A stretch of DNA of 64,000 nucleotides, from assembly GCF_013307205.1 (NCBI RefSeq), contig NZ_CP028940.1, forward strand, positions 789,702 through 853,701, given 5' to 3'. The notes below the pieces were generated by a model. The model had not been told where the DNA came from and searched no databases. It worked only from the letters and a program-made list of their open reading frames with translations. Positions 17,705 to 25,703 of the stretch are shown here, piece after piece. This DNA comes from Polynucleobacter arcticus (GTDB lineage Bacteria; Pseudomonadota; Gammaproteobacteria; Burkholderiales; Burkholderiaceae). The translations under genes and the position numbers were made by a program. Position 1 is the first letter of the stretch. Every line of letters starts with the position of its first letter.

Positions 17705-19678
17705 ATGGAACCATTAATGCAAGAAAACCGCGTATTTAACCCACCTGCAGATTTTATTAAAGGTGCGACCATTTCAGGAATGGAAGCTTACAACAAGCTG
17801 TGTTCTGAAGCTGAAGCAGATTACGATGGTTTTTGGGGTCGCCTTGCCAGGGAAAACATCTTCTGGAAAAAGCCTTTTACTAAAGTTCTCGATGAGTCCA
17901 AGGCACCTTTTTACAAATGGTTCGAAGATGGCACTACCAATGCCTCCTACAACTGCTTAGACCGTCAAATTGAAAATGGCCTTGGCAATAAAACAGCGCT
18001 TATTTTTGAAGCAGATGATGGCTCCGTTACCAATGTGTCATATCAGGAATTACTTGGGCGCGTAAATCAATTTGCCAATGCCTTGCGCAAGATGGGCATC
18101 AAGTCTGGTGATCGCGTGATTATTTACATGGCAATGACCATCGAAGGCATTGTGGCAATGCATGCGTGTGCGCGTATTGGCGCTATTCACTCTGTGGTAT
18201 TCGGTGGTTTCTCAGCGCAAGCTCTGCGTGATCGCATTGTTGACGTTGGCGCAGTTGCCGTGATTACGGCCGATGGACAGTTCCGTGGCGGTAAGTCATT
18301 GCCGTTGAAGGCAATTTGTGATGAAGCACTGTCAACAGGTGAGTGCCCTAACGTAAAGCATGTCATCGTGAACAAGCGTACTGGTTCAGAGGTCACCATG
18401 ACCCCGGGTCGCGATGTGTGGATGCAAGAAATCGCCGCCAATGAATCTACTGTATGCGAGCCAGAGTGGGTCAGCGCAGAGCACCCCCTCTTTATTCTGT
18501 ACACATCAGGCTCTACCGGCAAACCAAAGGGTGTTCAACACTCCACTGGCGGTTACCTCTTGTGGGCGATTCTCACAATGAAGTGGACCTTCGATATCAA
18601 ACCCAATGATGTGTTTTGGTGTACCGCCGATATCGGTTGGGTAACAGGCCATTCCTATATTACTTATGGTCCGCTCGCTGTAGGTGCCACTGAGATTGTG
18701 TTTGAGGGTGTGCCAACCTATCCTAACGCTGGCCGCTTCTGGGACATGATTCAGAAACACAAAGCAACGATTTTCTACACCGCACCAACAGCGATTCGTT
18801 CATTGATCAAAGCCTCTAGCAATGACCAAGCAATCCATCCAAAGAGCTATGACTTGTCTTCATTGCGTCTCTTGGGTTCAGTTGGTGAGCCCATTAATCC
18901 AGAAGCTTGGATGTGGTATTACGAGAATGTGGGGGGCTCACGCTGCCCAATCGCTGATACCTTCTGGCAGACAGAAACCGGTGGTCACATGATTTCTCCA
19001 TTGCCGGGTGCAACACCCATGGTTCCAGGTTCATGCACCTTGCCATTGCCAGGCATCATGGCGGCGATTGTGGATGAGGCTGGTGTAGATGTAGCGAACG
19101 GTAATGGCGGCATCTTGGTGGTGAAGCGTCCATGGCCTTCAATGATTCGGACGATTTGGGGTGATCCAGATCGTTTTATTAAGTCCTATTTCCCAGAGGA
19201 GTTGGGTGGCACTTTGTACTTGGCTGGTGATGGCGCTATTCGTCATAAAGATACGGGCTACTTCACCATTACTGGTCGCATCGACGATGTGCTGAACGTG
19301 TCTGGGCACCGCATGGGTACGATGGAAATCGAGTCCTGTTTAGTTGCAAATCCATTGGTTGCGGAAGCGGCTGTAGTGGGCCGTCCAGATGAGCTGACTG
19401 GCGAGGCTATTTGCGTATTCGTGGTTCTGAAGGGCGGTCGCCCAACAGGCGAAGAGGCCAAAAAGGTTGCTACTGAGTTGCGTAACTGGGTGGGTAAAGA
19501 AATCGGCCCAATCGCCAAACCTAAAGATGTTCGTTTTGGCGATAACTTACCTAAAACACGTTCTGGCAAGATCATGCGTCGCTTGCTTCGCGTGATTGCT
19601 AAAGGCGAAGAGATTACCCAAGATACTTCAACCCTCGAAAATCCAGCAATTTTGGAGCAGTTAAAAGAGTCTGTTTAA
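17705..19678 (+). CDS. acsA: Acetyl-CoA synthetase
   Basis: A 657-residue AMP-forming acetyl-CoA synthetase. Visible are the P-loop [15 protein letters not shown] (about residue 263), [47 protein letters not shown] and the acetylation-regulated lysine motif [14 protein letters not shown] near the C-terminus. It activates acetate to acetyl-CoA. It has its own promoter region, divergent from fumarase. ATG 17705 is used; an ATG four codons later is possible. Confidence 0.94.
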   Translation: MEPLMQENRVFNPPADFIKGATISGMEAYNKLCSEAEADYDGFWGRLARENIFWKKPFTKVLDESKAPFYKWFEDGTTNASYNCLDRQIENGLGNKTALIFEADDGSVTNVSYQELLGRVNQFANALRKMGIKSGDRVIIYMAMTIEGIVAMHACARIGAIHSVVFGGFSAQALRDRIVDVGAVAVITADGQFRGGKSLPLKAICDEALSTGECPNVKHVIVNKRTGSEVTMTPGRDVWMQEIAANESTVCEPEWVSAEHPLFILYTSGSTGKPKGVQHSTGGYLLWAILTMKWTFDIKPNDVFWCTADIGWVTGHSYITYGPLAVGATEIVFEGVPTYPNAGRFWDMIQKHKATIFYTAPTAIRSLIKASSNDQAIHPKSYDLSSLRLLGSVGEPINPEAWMWYYENVGGSRCPIADTFWQTETGGHMISPLPGATPMVPGSCTLPLPGIMAAIVDEAGVDVANGNGGILVVKRPWPSMIRTIWGDPDRFIKSYFPEELGGTLYLAGDGAIRHKDTGYFTITGRIDDVLNVSGHRMGTMEIESCLVANPLVAEAAVVGRPDELTGEAICVFVVLKGGRPTGEEAKKVATELRNWVGKEIGPIAKPKDVRFGDNLPKTRSGKIMRRLLRVIAKGEEITQDTSTLENPAILEQLKESV

Positions 19679-19737
19679 GTAGCTAATGCGGCTTTTAGAG
19701 GAAACCCTTCTGGGAAACGTATAATCGAAAGTTGTAC

Positions 19738-19828
19738 GGAAGGGTGGATGAGCGGTTTAAGTCACACGCCTGGAAAGCGTGCGTAGGTTTATAGCCTACC
19801 GCGGGTTCGAATCCCGCCTCTTCCGCCA
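19738..19828 (+). tRNA. tRNA-Ser (anticodon GGA)
   Basis: The acceptor GGAAGGG pairs with CTCTTCC (one G-U pair), then discriminator G and encoded CCA. The anticodon arm CACGC-CTGGAAA-GCGTG gives GGA. The long variable arm and the T-arm GCGGGTTCGAATCCCGC fit a class II serine tRNA. Confidence 0.95.
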
Positions 19829-19835
19829 GTAGTAT

Positions 19836-19875
19836 AAAGTCCTTGTAAATCAATAGTTTACAAGGACTTTTTTAT
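19836..19875 (+). terminator. Rho-independent terminator after tRNA-Ser
   Basis: A perfect 14-bp stem (AAAGTCCTTGTAAA at 19836-19849 with its complement at 19857-19870), a 7-base loop and a following T run. Confidence 0.88.
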
Positions 19876-19982
19876 TGTTTCAACCTATGTTTAAACCCCA
19901 TACTGCTAAGTGATTTCTTCACACAAAGAGCTGGCTGATTTTCCTTATCATTCGCGTCCTTCGCTTTTACCAAGGAGGGCTC

Positions 19983-20004
19983 AGATAAGATTTAAATCTT
20001 ATCT
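19983..20004. repeat. Perfect 22-bp palindrome in a 245-base gene-free stretch
   Basis: The half-site AGATAAGATTT is followed immediately by its reverse complement with no spacer. It lies in the gap (19876-20120) between the tRNA-Ser terminator and the IS neighbourhood. It has no T tail, so it is not a simple terminator. It may be a protein-binding site or a hairpin. I see nothing else in this gap. Confidence 0.6.
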
Positions 20005-20120
20005 AAGTAGATTGGAGTGGGAGGGCTCTACTGCGCCCGATGAAAATTAAAGATCTTTTTTGGCGAATTGGAATTAAAAAACAAATCAAGCGCTGCATTA
20101 AGGTGATTTTCTTCGCAAAT

Positions 20121-20360
20121 CTATTCCAAGATTCTCTCTACCTTTTCAGACCCATCTTCGTAGATGAATAGAATCTCGTACTCGCCAATAATTTTTGATT
20201 TTTTAAGTTTTTTATCGCCCCACTTAATTTCTCTTTGAATTCCCAATTCTTTATCCTCAACGGTAACAAAATTATTATCAAAGTCAGTTTCAATGAGATC
20301 GAATTGAACTGCTGTCAATTTAGGTCCACTACCAAAGAGAGTTTTTCTATAGTAAATCAT
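20121..20360 (-). CDS. Small hypothetical protein next to the IS element
   Basis: 79 residues, rich in Lys, Glu and aromatic residues (MIYYRKTLFGSGPKLTAVQF ... YEILFIYEDGSEKVERILE). No family recognised and no signal peptide. The ATG overlaps the transposase stop, just outside the proposed IS left end (20371). It could be a real small gene whose upstream region was replaced by the IS, or the remnant of a longer gene. It is AT-rich compared with the flanking housekeeping genes. Confidence 0.4.
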   Translation of the reverse strand: MIYYRKTLFGSGPKLTAVQFDLIETDFDNNFVTVEDKELGIQREIKWGDKKLKKSKIIGEYEILFIYEDGSEKVERILE

Positions 20361-21181
20361 TGCAGCAACATGGGTTGATTTTGTATTATTTGGGGTACTT
20401 GGGTTTGGGGTGCTGGTGGTCTGTAACCTAAAGCGCTATGCGGCCTGACATGGTTGTAATGCTTAACCCACTCCCCCACGATGATCTGGGCTTCTTTTAA
20501 GCTATAGAAGATCTCCCCATCCAAAAGATTGTCTCTAAAGGTGCCGTTAAAGCTTTCACAAAAGCCATTCTCCCAAGGGCTGCCCGGTTCAATGTAGGCT
20601 GTCTTTACTCCAATGCCAGATAACCAACTACGCAGCTCTTTAGCAATAAATTCTGGGCCATTATCACTTCGGATGTGCTCGGGGATGCCGTGAGTAATCA
20701 TGGCGTTGGCCAGTTGTTCAATCACTTGGATTGAGCCAATTCGTCTAGCGCAGTGGATCGTTAAACACTTTCTACTGAACTCATCAATCATGGTCAGCAT
20801 CCGGATCTTGCCACCATAAGCGTCCCTGATAAAGACAAAGTCATAACTCCAAACATGATTGGTATGAGTAGCTCGCAACCTCATACAGCTGCCATCGTTA
20901 AACCAGAGTCTGCCTCTAGGAGGTTGCTTTTGTGGGATCTTTAGGCCTTCTTGCCGCCAGATGCGAGCAACCTTGGCGGTAGTCGCTTGCCCCCAACCAG
21001 CGTTACGCATCATGCCCGCAATAAATCTATAACCGTAACGGCCATAGGTGCTGGCCATGCGGATGACTTCGGCTCTAAGGGGCTCTTCGTCATCTCTAGG
21101 CAATGGCATATAGCGATACGCTGCTCTAGATAGCCCCACTAAACTGCAGGCAGTCCGCTCAGAGATAGAATGCTGGTCCAT
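20357..21181 (-). CDS. IS3-family transposase OrfB (DDE integrase)
   Basis: 274 residues from ATG 21181, carrying a helix-turn-helix-like HTH_21 part (YGYRFIAGMMRNAGWGQATTAKVARIWRQEGL) and an rve integrase core. The catalytic acids are in WSYDFVFIRDAYGG (first Asp), HIRSDNGPEFIAKELRSWL (second Asp) and SPWENGFCESFNGTFRDNLLDGE (Glu). The frame stays open upstream of this ATG back into orfA (KLLSPTRRKNAAQLLMDQHS), so the native product is most likely an OrfAB fusion made by -1 frameshifting at 21223-21229. It looks intact. Confidence 0.9.
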   Translation of the reverse strand: MDQHSISERTACSLVGLSRAAYRYMPLPRDDEEPLRAEVIRMASTYGRYGYRFIAGMMRNAGWGQATTAKVARIWRQEGLKIPQKQPPRGRLWFNDGSCMRLRATHTNHVWSYDFVFIRDAYGGKIRMLTMIDEFSRKCLTIHCARRIGSIQVIEQLANAMITHGIPEHIRSDNGPEFIAKELRSWLSGIGVKTAYIEPGSPWENGFCESFNGTFRDNLLDGEIFYSLKEAQIIVGEWVKHYNHVRPHSALGYRPPAPQTQVPQIIQNQPMLLQ

Positions 21182-21216
21182 GAGCAGCTGCGCTGCATTT
21201 TTACGCCTAGTAGGGC

Positions 21217-21498
21217 TTAGAAGTTTCCCTTAATGACTTCCTTAAGCATGACTTCTCGTAGCGATAAGTCCGCTACGAGCTTCTTGAGTCGGGTATTTTC
21301 CAGTTCTAGATCTTTGTACTTACGAGCTTGATCGACCTTCATGCCGCCATAAATCTTGCGCCAACGATAGTAGCTTTGCTCTACCGTTCCCACTTCTTTA
21401 CAGGCCTGGGCTAGGGTTTTGCCGTTCGTTGTCAGGACATCGATTTGACGCAATAAGGTGACGATTTGCTCGGGTTTAAGACGTTGGCCTTTTGCCAT
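21217..21498 (-). CDS. IS3-family OrfA (helix-turn-helix DNA-binding protein)
   Basis: 93 residues. The N-terminal HTH_Tnp_1 domain (LKPEQIVTLLRQIDVLTTNGKTLAQACKEVGTVEQSYYRWRKIYGGM) is followed by a leucine-zipper-like coiled coil (LELENTRLKKLVADLSLREVML), the pattern of the IS407-like subgroup. It binds the IS ends and controls OrfAB. A good ribosome site, AAAGGAG, lies nine bases before the ATG. Confidence 0.88.
   Translation of the reverse strand: MAKGQRLKPEQIVTLLRQIDVLTTNGKTLAQACKEVGTVEQSYYRWRKIYGGMKVDQARKYKDLELENTRLKKLVADLSLREVMLKEVIKGNF
21223..21229 (-). other. Programmed -1 frameshift site in the IS3 element
   Basis: On the minus strand the heptamer G GGA AAC (orfA frame) has the X XXY YYZ form. 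A slip gives GGG AAA and continues in the orfB frame without a stop. It lies two codons before the orfA stop. This is the classic place and sequence type for IS3 fusion-transposase synthesis. Confidence 0.75.
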
Positions 21499-21612
21499 AT
21501 TTACACTCCTTTAAGGTGAAGATTATCAAAAATCCTCTCTTCTGGAGTGGTACTAAAAATCAAGTCAGTTCAGTAAAAATAATTTTTTTATAAAGTTCAG
21601 CATTTATTAATG

Positions 21613-21721
21613 TTCTAGAAGTTATAAGTTGTTATTCCACTTTAATCGATTAGAAGTTGAATTCCAAGTATTGAATGAATATCTAGAAGAGGTAAAAATT
21701 CAAATTAAGGGTAAGCACTAG
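21613..21721 (+). pseudogene. Possible 3' remnant of a gene beside the IS
   Basis: A short open frame ending at TAG 21719-21721 reads ...FNRLEVEFQVLNEYLEEVKI..., with protein-like composition but no start codon and no ribosome site. It lies 46 bases outside the IS right end and might be the tail of a gene lost when the IS arrived. The rest of 21568-21794 holds no gene I can support. Confidence 0.2.
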
Positions 21722-21794
21722 TGCCGCACCAATATTGATCAATATCAATAGCTAAACTAAGATGTCAGAATAGAGTCTGGTTTTATAGTGATTT

Positions 21795-22166
21795 ATGCAA
21801 AGTGGGTATGCAATGCCTTCAACAAGCGAGATGCAGGGATTTCAGTATTTCATCTATATGGATACGAAAGATCTCATCCATAAAAAATATCAGATTAATG
21901 ATCGAGAATGCTTTGTCCTAAGAATGATTACTCAATCGTATCTTCAAAACCAGGCAATGCGAGTATCAGATGTCTTGAGGCTCAAGGAGTTTGCATCACC
22001 AGCAACTCTTCACAATATTCTTAAATCTTTAATTAAGAAGAAATCTTTGTCTGTATCTACCGATCCGAAAGATGGTCGAGTCAAATATTTAAAGCCAACT
22101 ACGATGACTCTCAATATGTACAGAGAAATGACTGGAGAGTTCATTAAGATCTCCACGAGCGCATGA
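21795..22166 (+). CDS. MarR-like winged-helix transcription regulator
   Basis: 123 residues. The central part (MRVSDVLRLKEFASPATLHNILKSLIKKKSLSVSTDPKDGRVKYLKPT) has the MarR-type helix-turn-helix followed by a wing with the conserved D-x-R-D/DGR turn. The N-terminus is shorter than in typical MarR and the dimerisation helices are reduced. It stands alone with no obvious target gene; the divergent neighbour is the IS. A later in-frame start is possible. The role is unknown. Confidence 0.65.
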   Translation: MQSGYAMPSTSEMQGFQYFIYMDTKDLIHKKYQINDRECFVLRMITQSYLQNQAMRVSDVLRLKEFASPATLHNILKSLIKKKSLSVSTDPKDGRVKYLKPTTMTLNMYREMTGEFIKISTSA

Positions 22167-22214
22167 GTTGAATAAAGTATCAGCTATTCTTTTTAAGATT
22201 ACCTAAAATAAGCA

Positions 22215-22240
22215 AAAAACCGTCTAATTAGGTAGTTTTT
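22215..22240 (+). terminator. Terminator-like hairpin after the winged-helix gene
   Basis: AAAAAC (22215-22220) pairs with GTTTTT (22235-22240) around a mostly paired 14-base core, including one mismatch, giving an A/T-flanked hairpin shortly after the stop at 22166. Confidence 0.45.
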
Positions 22241-22302
22241 GTATTATTTTCTTCTTAATGCCCCCCTAAATTAGAGGGCATATACCCATTAGTTCATCCT
22301 AT

Positions 22303-22336
22303 AACCCCCTGTTTTTAATCAAAAAATGGGGTTTTT
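22303..22336 (+). terminator. Second terminator-like hairpin before the phasin gene
   Basis: AACCCC is paired with GGGGTTTTT around an inner TTTTTAATCAAAAA hairpin, followed by T residues. With the 22215 hairpin it isolates the phasin gene from upstream transcription. Between them, ATGCCC/GGGCAT at about 22258-22281 forms a further small inverted repeat. Confidence 0.5.
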
Positions 22337-22444
22337 GATCTTTTTGTTGCATTGCCGCAAATAATTCTTGCGCTGCAATAAAAAACTTCTTAGAATGGTG
22401 CATCGCAACACATTTATTAATTTTATAAAAGTTAGGAAAACACC

Positions 22445-23017
22445 ATGTTCCAGAATCAATTAAACGACCAACTCTCACAAGCCCAAACTAAAGCTGTTGA
22501 AAATGCTAAATACTTGGCACAAGTTGCTGTTGAAAGCGCAAAAGAATTAGCTGAAATTAATCAAGCTGCCGCTAAAGATGCCTTAGTTGTTGCTCAAGAT
22601 ACCAGCGCACAATTGTTGGCAATCAAAGATGCACAGCAATTTGCAAAATTGGCTCAGCCAGAAACTGCTCAAGAAGCTGCTAAGTATGCTGCTGCCTACC
22701 AAGCCAAAGTAAATCAAGTAGTACGTAATGGCAACAAAGAAGTGGCTCAAGTTGTTGAGTCTTCTATCGATGACGCACGCGCTGATATGGTGAAGTTTGT
22801 TAAGGAAGCTACTAAGACAGCTCCTGCTGGTGCTGAGGCATTTGTATCTGCATTTGCAACTGCATTTGAAACTTCACTCCAACAGTTCGATCAAGTTCGC
22901 GCTACAGCAACTGATGCTTTCGCAAACTTTGAGAAAAGTGTTGATGCTGCATTGGCTAACATTCAAGGTCAATCCGCAGTTGCTAAGCCAGCTACAAAAA
23001 GCCGCAAAGCTGCTTAA
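22445..23017 (+). CDS. phaP: Phasin family protein
   Basis: A 190-residue, Ala/Gln/Lys-rich, largely helical protein (NQLNDQLSQAQTKAVENAKYLAQVAVESAKELAEINQAAAKDALVVAQDT) matching the phasin_2 pattern: a long amphipathic coiled coil and a lysine-rich tail (ATKSRKAA). Phasins coat polyhydroxyalkanoate granules. The upstream region has repeated TGC-rich words (TTGCATTGCCGCAA, TTGCGCTGCAATA) reminiscent of PhaR-type sites; that link is inference. A strong terminator follows the gene, so it is monocistronic. Confidence 0.85.
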   Translation: MFQNQLNDQLSQAQTKAVENAKYLAQVAVESAKELAEINQAAAKDALVVAQDTSAQLLAIKDAQQFAKLAQPETAQEAAKYAAAYQAKVNQVVRNGNKEVAQVVESSIDDARADMVKFVKEATKTAPAGAEAFVSAFATAFETSLQQFDQVRATATDAFANFEKSVDAALANIQGQSAVAKPATKSRKAA

Positions 23018-23041
23018 TTAGCCTTAACCGCTTTAAGTGAT

Positions 23042-23065
23042 AAGCCGCCTTCGGGCGGTTTTTCT
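23042..23065 (+). terminator. Rho-independent terminator after the phasin gene
   Basis: An 8-bp stem (AAGCCGCC with GGCGGTTT, one G-U pair) with a TTCG tetraloop is followed by a T run. Confidence 0.88.
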
Positions 23066-23114
23066 TTTGCCAGTTGCCGTAATATCTCGGTATCAAACCA
23101 AAACGGAGAAAAAC

Positions 23115-23420
23115 ATGATCTTTGCAATTCTTTTGATGGACCTCCCCGGCACGGCCGAGTTGCGTATTCAGACACGACCAGAGCATCGGGCTTACTTGGG
23201 ACAATTTGCTGAAAAGATGGCCTTTGCAGGCCCACTGACGTCGGAGGATGGGCAGACTACGGTCGGTAGCTTATTGGTCATGGACTTTCCGAGTAAGGCA
23301 GATGTAGAAGCCTGGCTATCTGATGAGCCATTTACCAAGGCGGGTGTTTATGAGAAGCCAGTCATTCATGTATTTAACAATAGCTGGCCACAACAGGTTG
23401 GGTTTCCACCGGCCAAGTAA
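23115..23420 (+). CDS. YciI family protein
   Basis: 101 residues from ATG 23115, which follows a CGGAGAAAA ribosome site; a longer reading from 23037 would run through the phasin terminator and is rejected. It has the YciI-like ferredoxin fold pattern: MIFAILLMDLPG, the conserved RPEHRAYLGQF with the catalytic-type His, GSLLVMDFPSKADVEAWLSDEPFTKAGVYEKPVIHVF. Members are small cytosolic proteins, some with dehydrochlorinase-like activity, mostly of unknown function. Confidence 0.85.
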   Translation: MIFAILLMDLPGTAELRIQTRPEHRAYLGQFAEKMAFAGPLTSEDGQTTVGSLLVMDFPSKADVEAWLSDEPFTKAGVYEKPVIHVFNNSWPQQVGFPPAK

Positions 23421-23437
23421 TCCAGTAGACTTCGGGT

Positions 23438-23662
23438 ATGAATTCAATTACATTGCGCCCCTTAGCTTTTGTTGCTGTTATTGCCACCTTTGCTTTATCT
23501 GGCTGCGGCTCAATCGAGTCTGCAGCTCAAGATGATTGCACCTCTATTGGTTGGCAGGTTGGTAGCAAGGGCGATAACGACTGCTTCAAAGCACGCGTTT
23601 ATGAACGCAAACTCGACTACTCACTTCCGCCCGGTGACAAGCCCTCTCCATCAGTGATCTAA
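23438..23662 (+). CDS. Small hypothetical lipoprotein
   Basis: 74 residues with a signal peptide ending in a lipobox (FALSGC, Cys23) and two more cysteines in the mature part (DDCTSIGWQVGSKGDNDCF), a pattern of short outer-membrane lipoproteins. Function unknown. It starts 17 bases after the YciI gene and may be co-transcribed. The gene-free stretch 23663-23876 after it holds a promoter region for the formate dehydrogenase genes, but no site I can name. Confidence 0.65.
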   Translation: MNSITLRPLAFVAVIATFALSGCGSIESAAQDDCTSIGWQVGSKGDNDCFKARVYERKLDYSLPPGDKPSPSVI

Positions 23663-23876
23663 TATAAGGGTTTACCCTTAATCAATACACTTGAGCGCCG
23701 TCAAGGACTTGAGGGTAGAAATAACCCAAAATCATTCGAGCTTTTGGGTTTCCTATATATAGCGAAATACACTTTTTCCGCTAATTCAGGCATTCTCAAT
23801 TTATGTATTTGGCAGTATTTAACTGTTTAAAAAATTAGCAGCAATTATTGCGACTAGAAATTAGAGACTACATACT

Positions 23877-25679
23877 ATGAATCATCCAAAACCCTCAGTA
23901 GAAATCCAAGCTGTTGCCCTAGCAACTGCAGATGATTTAAGGGAAACCATTCGTCGCAAAAGTAAGCTCAAAGGGCGACAGGCCGACGATGTGTCATTGG
24001 CAGAAGTTCGCCAGTTGATTGGTGCAGCGGCTGAGCGACGTGACTTGCTGATTGAAAATTTACATAAACTCAATGATGAGTACCGTGCTTTGCATGATCG
24101 TCATTTAGTTGCCTTGGCAAAAGAAATGAATTTGCCGATGGCTGAAGTCTATGAAGTGGCTACTTTCTATCATCACTTTGAAGTGGTGCGTGGCAATGAT
24201 CCAGTAGCGGATATCACTCTGCGTGTCTGCGATGGTATTGCTTGTGAACTGGCTGGCGCGCAAGACCTGCTCGCGAAACTGCCAGCAATCTTAGGTAACC
24301 CGAATGTCAAAGTCATCCCAGCGCCATGCATTGGCCGTTGTGAACAAGCCCCTGTAGCAGTAGTCCATCAGTACCCAGTGTTATTTGCAACCACAGATAA
24401 AGTCGCTGCCGCTGTCAAAAACGGGCTGACAACTCAGCCAATGGCAAAAGACGATGCCGTATTTGATCCTGCAGCCTTGGCCGAAAAAGGCGTCTCTCCT
24501 CAAGGCTTAGACCAAGTAGTCTCACCCGATTATGTTGGTTACGAGTCTTATCGCGCGCAAGGTGGTTATGCCTTAGCAAAAGAAATTGTTGAAGGCAAAA
24601 AAGACGGTGAGAGTATTGTCAAGATCATGGAAAGCTCAGGTCTTCGCGGTCTTGGTGGTGCAGGTTTCCCAGCAGGGCGTAAGTGGCGCATTGTGCGAGA
24701 TCAGCCAGCTCCGAAGTTGATGGCAGTTAATATCGACGAAGGTGAGCCAGGAACATTTAAAGACCGCACATACTTAGAGCGTGATCCACATCGTTTCTTA
24801 GAGGGCTTGCTCATTGCTGCCAATGTAGTGGGTATTGATGCTTGTTATATCTATCTGCGTGATGAGTACCACGGTGCCCGTGAAATGCTCGAGCTCGAGT
24901 TAAAAAAATTACAAGCCAATCCGCCATTCAAACTTCCGTTGATTGAATTGCGTCGTGGTGCTGGTGCTTACATTTGTGGTGAAGAATCCGCCATGATTGA
25001 GAGTATCGAAGGCAAGCGTGGCGAGCCACGGATGCGTCCTCCATACATTGCCCAAGTGGGGTTGTTTGGTCGTCCCACACTCGAGCATAACTTTGAAACT
25101 CTGTACTGGGTGCGCGATATTGTTCAGCGTGGCCCAGAATGGTTTAGTTCTTTTGGACGTCATGACCGCAAAGGTTTGCGCAGCTATAGTGTTAGTGGCC
25201 GAGTTAAACAACCGGGTGTGAAGTTGGCACCAGCCGGTATTACTATTCAAGAGCTGATTGATGAGTATTGTGGCGGCATGCAAGATGGCCACACTTTCTA
25301 TGGCTACCTCCCTGGTGGCGCATCAGGCGGTATTTTGCCGGCAACAATGAACGATATTCCACTTGACTTTGATACCTTGCAACCCTACGGATGCTTTATT
25401 GGTTCTGCTGCAGTGATGGTATTCGGCCACAAAGACAAGGCGCGCGATATGGCGCTCAATGTGATGCACTTCTTTGAGCATGAGAGCTGCGGACAATGTA
25501 CGCCGTGTCGTGTGGGTACCAGCAAAGCTGCTAAGTTAATGCAATCGGAGTCTTGGGATCAAGAGACCCTGGAGGATTTAGCTACTGTGATGGTAGATGC
25601 CTCCATCTGTGGTCTAGGTCAAGCAGCGCCCAATCCAATTCGATGCATTGCAAAATATTTCCCACAAGAAGTAGTCTAA
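23877..25679 (+). CDS. fdsB: NAD-dependent formate dehydrogenase, fused gamma-beta (FdsG-FdsB) subunit
   Basis: A 600-residue fusion. Residues about 20-180 are a NuoE-like thioredoxin-fold [2Fe-2S] domain (VATFYHHFEVV, VCDGIACELAGA, CIGRCEQAPVAVV). Residues about 215-600 are a NuoF-like diaphorase: RGLGGAGFPAGRKW and NIDEGEPGTFKDR for FMN/NADH, GAGAYICGEESAMIESIEGKRGEPRMRPP, and the [4Fe-4S] site ESCGQCTPCRVGT with a later Cys near residue 580. It transfers electrons from FdsA to NAD+. In Cupriavidus these are two proteins, FdsG and FdsB. fdsA follows 24 bases later; the gene starts a two-gene operon. Confidence 0.87.
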   Translation: MNHPKPSVEIQAVALATADDLRETIRRKSKLKGRQADDVSLAEVRQLIGAAAERRDLLIENLHKLNDEYRALHDRHLVALAKEMNLPMAEVYEVATFYHHFEVVRGNDPVADITLRVCDGIACELAGAQDLLAKLPAILGNPNVKVIPAPCIGRCEQAPVAVVHQYPVLFATTDKVAAAVKNGLTTQPMAKDDAVFDPAALAEKGVSPQGLDQVVSPDYVGYESYRAQGGYALAKEIVEGKKDGESIVKIMESSGLRGLGGAGFPAGRKWRIVRDQPAPKLMAVNIDEGEPGTFKDRTYLERDPHRFLEGLLIAANVVGIDACYIYLRDEYHGAREMLELELKKLQANPPFKLPLIELRRGAGAYICGEESAMIESIEGKRGEPRMRPPYIAQVGLFGRPTLEHNFETLYWVRDIVQRGPEWFSSFGRHDRKGLRSYSVSGRVKQPGVKLAPAGITIQELIDEYCGGMQDGHTFYGYLPGGASGGILPATMNDIPLDFDTLQPYGCFIGSAAVMVFGHKDKARDMALNVMHFFEHESCGQCTPCRVGTSKAAKLMQSESWDQETLEDLATVMVDASICGLGQAAPNPIRCIAKYFPQEVV

Positions 25680-25703
25680 ATCCAAGGGAAAGACGAGACA
25701 AAT

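Larger units (their letters stand above)
20371..21567 (-). mobile_element. IS3-family insertion sequence
   Basis: About 1.2 kb carrying orfA and orfB on the minus strand. The proposed ends are imperfect inverted repeats starting TG: TGGGTTGATTTT read inward from 20371 and TGACTTGATTTT read inward from 21567, 10 of 12 bases matching, after which similarity fades. No direct target repeat is visible at these ends (AACA on the left, GTTC on the right). The boundaries are therefore tentative; the transposase stop (20357) also lies slightly outside the left end. The gene set and size are standard for IS3. Confidence 0.65.

Noticed and set aside
19983..20004. Chromosome-dimer resolution (dif) site
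   Set aside because: The palindrome lacks the XerC/XerD half-site words and the 6-base central spacer of dif.
23037..23114. Longer N-terminus for the YciI-family protein
   Set aside because: It would run through the phasin terminator. The ATG at 23115 has a good ribosome site and matches the family start.
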